7,709 bases of DNA from an uncultured Chlorobiales bacterium (GTDB taxonomy: Bacteria; Bacteroidota; Chlorobiia; Chlorobiales; Thermochlorobacteraceae): positions 1 to 7,709 of the forward strand of contig CALGMC010000126.1 of assembly GCA_937959145.1 (NCBI GenBank). Reading direction: 5' to 3'. Each line of letters begins with the position of its first letter. Position 1 is the first letter of the stretch. Below are positions 6,644-7,709 of the stretch, piece by piece. The position numbers and the translations under genes are program-made. A model generated the notes under the pieces. That model was given only the letters and a program-made list of their open reading frames with translations, was not told where the DNA came from and made no database searches.

Positions 6644-6650
6644 CTCCTCT
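6644..6650 (-). promoter_or_regulatory. Strong ribosome binding site for the unknown gene
   Basis: On the minus strand AGAGGAG lies 8 bases before the ATG at 6633-6635, a near-perfect Shine-Dalgarno sequence at good spacing. It decides the start in favour of this ATG over the in-frame Met7 codon. No other start codon in the window has a comparable site. Confidence 0.85.
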
Positions 6651-6716
6651 GAATAAATGTTGTTTAGCGAAATGAAACTACGTTTAAGTTACTGAAAAAA
6701 GTTACCGACGAAATTT

Positions 6717-6733
6717 CAATGCGCCGTGCATTG
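6717..6733. repeat. Short inverted repeat / hairpin
   Basis: CAATGC and GCATTG form a perfect 6-base inverted repeat around GCCGT, extendable by one G-T pair. It is not followed by a T-run on either strand, so it is not a normal terminator. On the minus strand it would fall in the upstream region or leader of the unknown gene. It could be an operator or a leader hairpin, or chance. Confidence 0.35.
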
Positions 6734-6834
6734 CGAATACTTCTTGCAAGGTTCGGCGGCGATGCCCTCTACTTCTGCACTCAATTTACGCCCTCAAATA
6801 TCTAAAAGCAAACATTTTCTTGAACAATAAACGG

Positions 6835-6865
6835 CTGTAAGTGCCGATAATCAGTAATGTTACAG
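6835..6865. repeat. Spaced inverted repeat CTGTAA-N19-TTACAG
   Basis: Two perfect 6-base half sites lie 19 bases apart in the gap upstream of the aminotransferase gene. Half sites of this size could bind a dimeric regulator, but a single pair of this length can arise by chance in AT-rich DNA. Confidence 0.25.
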
Positions 6866-6977
6866 AATCTAAAATCGTCCAAATCGCCCATTTGATACGG
6901 AAAATTTATTTCTTCTTTCAAGGAAATGTAAATTGCAATGAATTGTTAAGCCATAGAGATTTAACCAAACAAAACCC

Positions 6978-7709
6978 ATGACGACAACGCTTTCAAAGAC
7001 GATTCAACTCGTCGACCTCGTTTCGCTTCACAACCGCTTAAAGCCTGAACTCGATGCAGAAATCGAGAAAGTTATCTCGAGCGCAAGTTTCATCAACGGA
7101 CAAGTGGTCGGAGAGTTAGAATGCGCGCTCTCAAAATATCTTGGAATTCGTTTCGCCGTCGGGTGCGCCAACGGGACAGACGCACTGCAAATCGCGCTCA
7201 TGGCGTTAGGTATTGGCAAGGGCGACGAAGTGATTACAACCCCATTCACATTCGCCGCAACGGTCGAAGCCATTTTGCTCGTCGGCGCAACGCCGCGCTA
7301 TGTCGATATCGACGAGCGCACCTTCAACCTCAATGCCGCATTGCTCCCAAACGCCATAACGCCAAAAACCAAAGCCATCATGCCCGTGCATCTCTACGGA
7401 CAAGCGGCGGAAATCGACCGCATTACGCATATCGCTTGCGAACACGGATTGAATGTTATCGAAGACAATGCGCAATCCTTCGGCGCAACCTACAAAGGCA
7501 AGAAAGTTGGAACGTTCGGACGCATTAGCACCACGAGTTTCTTCCCCGCAAAAAATCTTGGGGCTTTCGGCGACGCAGGCGCAATCTTCACCGACGACGA
7601 AGAACTCTTCGGGAAACTCAAAATGATTGCACAACACGGCGCAAAAATCCGATACACGCACGAATACTTAGGCGTCAACTCGCGTTTGGATTCCATTCAA
7701 GCCGCCGTG
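6978..7709 (+). CDS. DegT/DnrJ/EryC1-family PLP-dependent sugar aminotransferase (partial, first 244 residues)
   Basis: A type I-fold pyridoxal-phosphate enzyme of the family that transaminates nucleotide-linked keto-sugars for surface polysaccharides, lipopolysaccharide or glycoprotein sugars. Visible features are CANGTDALQIALMALGIG at 63-80 (cofactor phosphate-binding region), TTPFTFAATVEAI at 87-99, VDIDERTFN at 109-117, MPVHLYGQ at 135-142, VIEDNAQSFGA at 160-170 with Asp163 expected to pair with the PLP ring nitrogen, and SFFPAKNLGAFGDAG at 187-201 with Lys192 as the Schiff-base lysine. The VHLYGQ and FFP-KNLGA-GD pattern resembles the WbpE/WlbC-type UDP-sugar aminotransferases, but the substrate cannot be fixed from this part. 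The ATG at 6978-6980 has an A-rich leader and no Shine-Dalgarno sequence. The frame is open to the right edge; some 120-150 C-terminal residues are probably missing. Neighbours that might define a polysaccharide cluster lie outside. Confidence 0.93.
   Translation, partial: MTTTLSKTIQLVDLVSLHNRLKPELDAEIEKVISSASFINGQVVGELECALSKYLGIRFAVGCANGTDALQIALMALGIGKGDEVITTPFTFAATVEAILLVGATPRYVDIDERTFNLNAALLPNAITPKTKAIMPVHLYGQAAEIDRITHIACEHGLNVIEDNAQSFGATYKGKKVGTFGRISTTSFFPAKNLGAFGDAGAIFTDDEELFGKLKMIAQHGAKIRYTHEYLGVNSRLDSIQAAV

Larger units (their letters stand above)
6636..6977. other. 342-base intergenic region between divergent genes
   Basis: This AT-rich gap must hold the promoters of both the unknown gene (minus) and the aminotransferase (plus). 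I see no tRNA or small RNA gene, and no promoter with both boxes well matched. It contains the minus-strand ribosome binding site at 6644-6650, a compact hairpin at 6717-6733 and a wider inverted repeat at 6835-6865. The longest in-frame stretch inside it is a 28-codon frame at 6719-6805 that lacks a ribosome binding site. Confidence 0.7.

Noticed and set aside
6719..6805. 28-codon plus-strand frame in the intergenic region
   Set aside because: No ribosome binding site or clear promoter, and its start overlaps a hairpin; a frame of this length is expected by chance.
6820..6851. TTGAAC followed by GATAAT as a promoter for the aminotransferase
   Set aside because: Spacing is about 20 bases and it lies some 130 bases before the start codon; support is too weak to annotate.
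7206..7661. Minus-strand open frame of 151 codons antisense to the aminotransferase
   Set aside because: The plus-strand product is a clear DegT-family enzyme with all cofactor motifs; the opposite frame is a shadow.

Overview
The window carries an ordinary bacterial chromosomal segment of middling GC content. It holds nine protein-coding genes, two of them cut by the window edges. No RNA gene, insertion sequence, CRISPR array or phage gene was found. Eight of the nine start codons lack a convincing Shine-Dalgarno sequence, and one start has a TAnnTTTG-like -10 box. Together with the gene content this points, by inference only, to the Bacteroidota/Chlorobiota group, possibly a Chloroherpeton-like green sulfur bacterium. 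Taxonomy cannot be settled from this stretch.

Left part (1-4144, all minus strand). In reading order the genes are a 98-residue putative zinc-binding protein, a large tetratricopeptide-repeat lipoprotein, a PHP-domain metal-dependent phosphoesterase, hisH and hisA (3' part outside the window). HisH feeds ammonia to HisF, and HisA makes the substrate of HisH/HisF, so the last two genes are consecutive histidine-pathway functions. They are separated by only 5 bases. The PHP and TPR genes lie just upstream with gaps of 45 and 62 bases and may be co-transcribed with them.

Centre (4168-5706, plus strand). A CDP-alcohol phosphatidyltransferase (pgsA-like, membrane phospholipid synthesis) is followed after 30 bases by metF (5,10-methylenetetrahydrofolate reductase, supplying methyl groups for methionine). 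The start codons of the small zinc-binding gene and pgsA face away from each other with only 23 bases between them. A strong hairpin after metF acts as a terminator, probably for both strands.

Right part (5778-7709). A minus-strand gene of unknown function encodes a 285-residue, probably membrane-associated protein. It has a clear internal duplication, and it is the only gene here with a textbook ribosome binding site. A 342-base gap with a few weak inverted repeats separates it from a plus-strand DegT/DnrJ/EryC1-family sugar aminotransferase that runs off the right edge.

I found no evidence for a novel multi-gene system. The most interesting unexplained item is the internally duplicated protein at 5778-6635, followed by the small cysteine-rich protein at 3848-4144 and the question of what the PHP enzyme does beside histidine genes.
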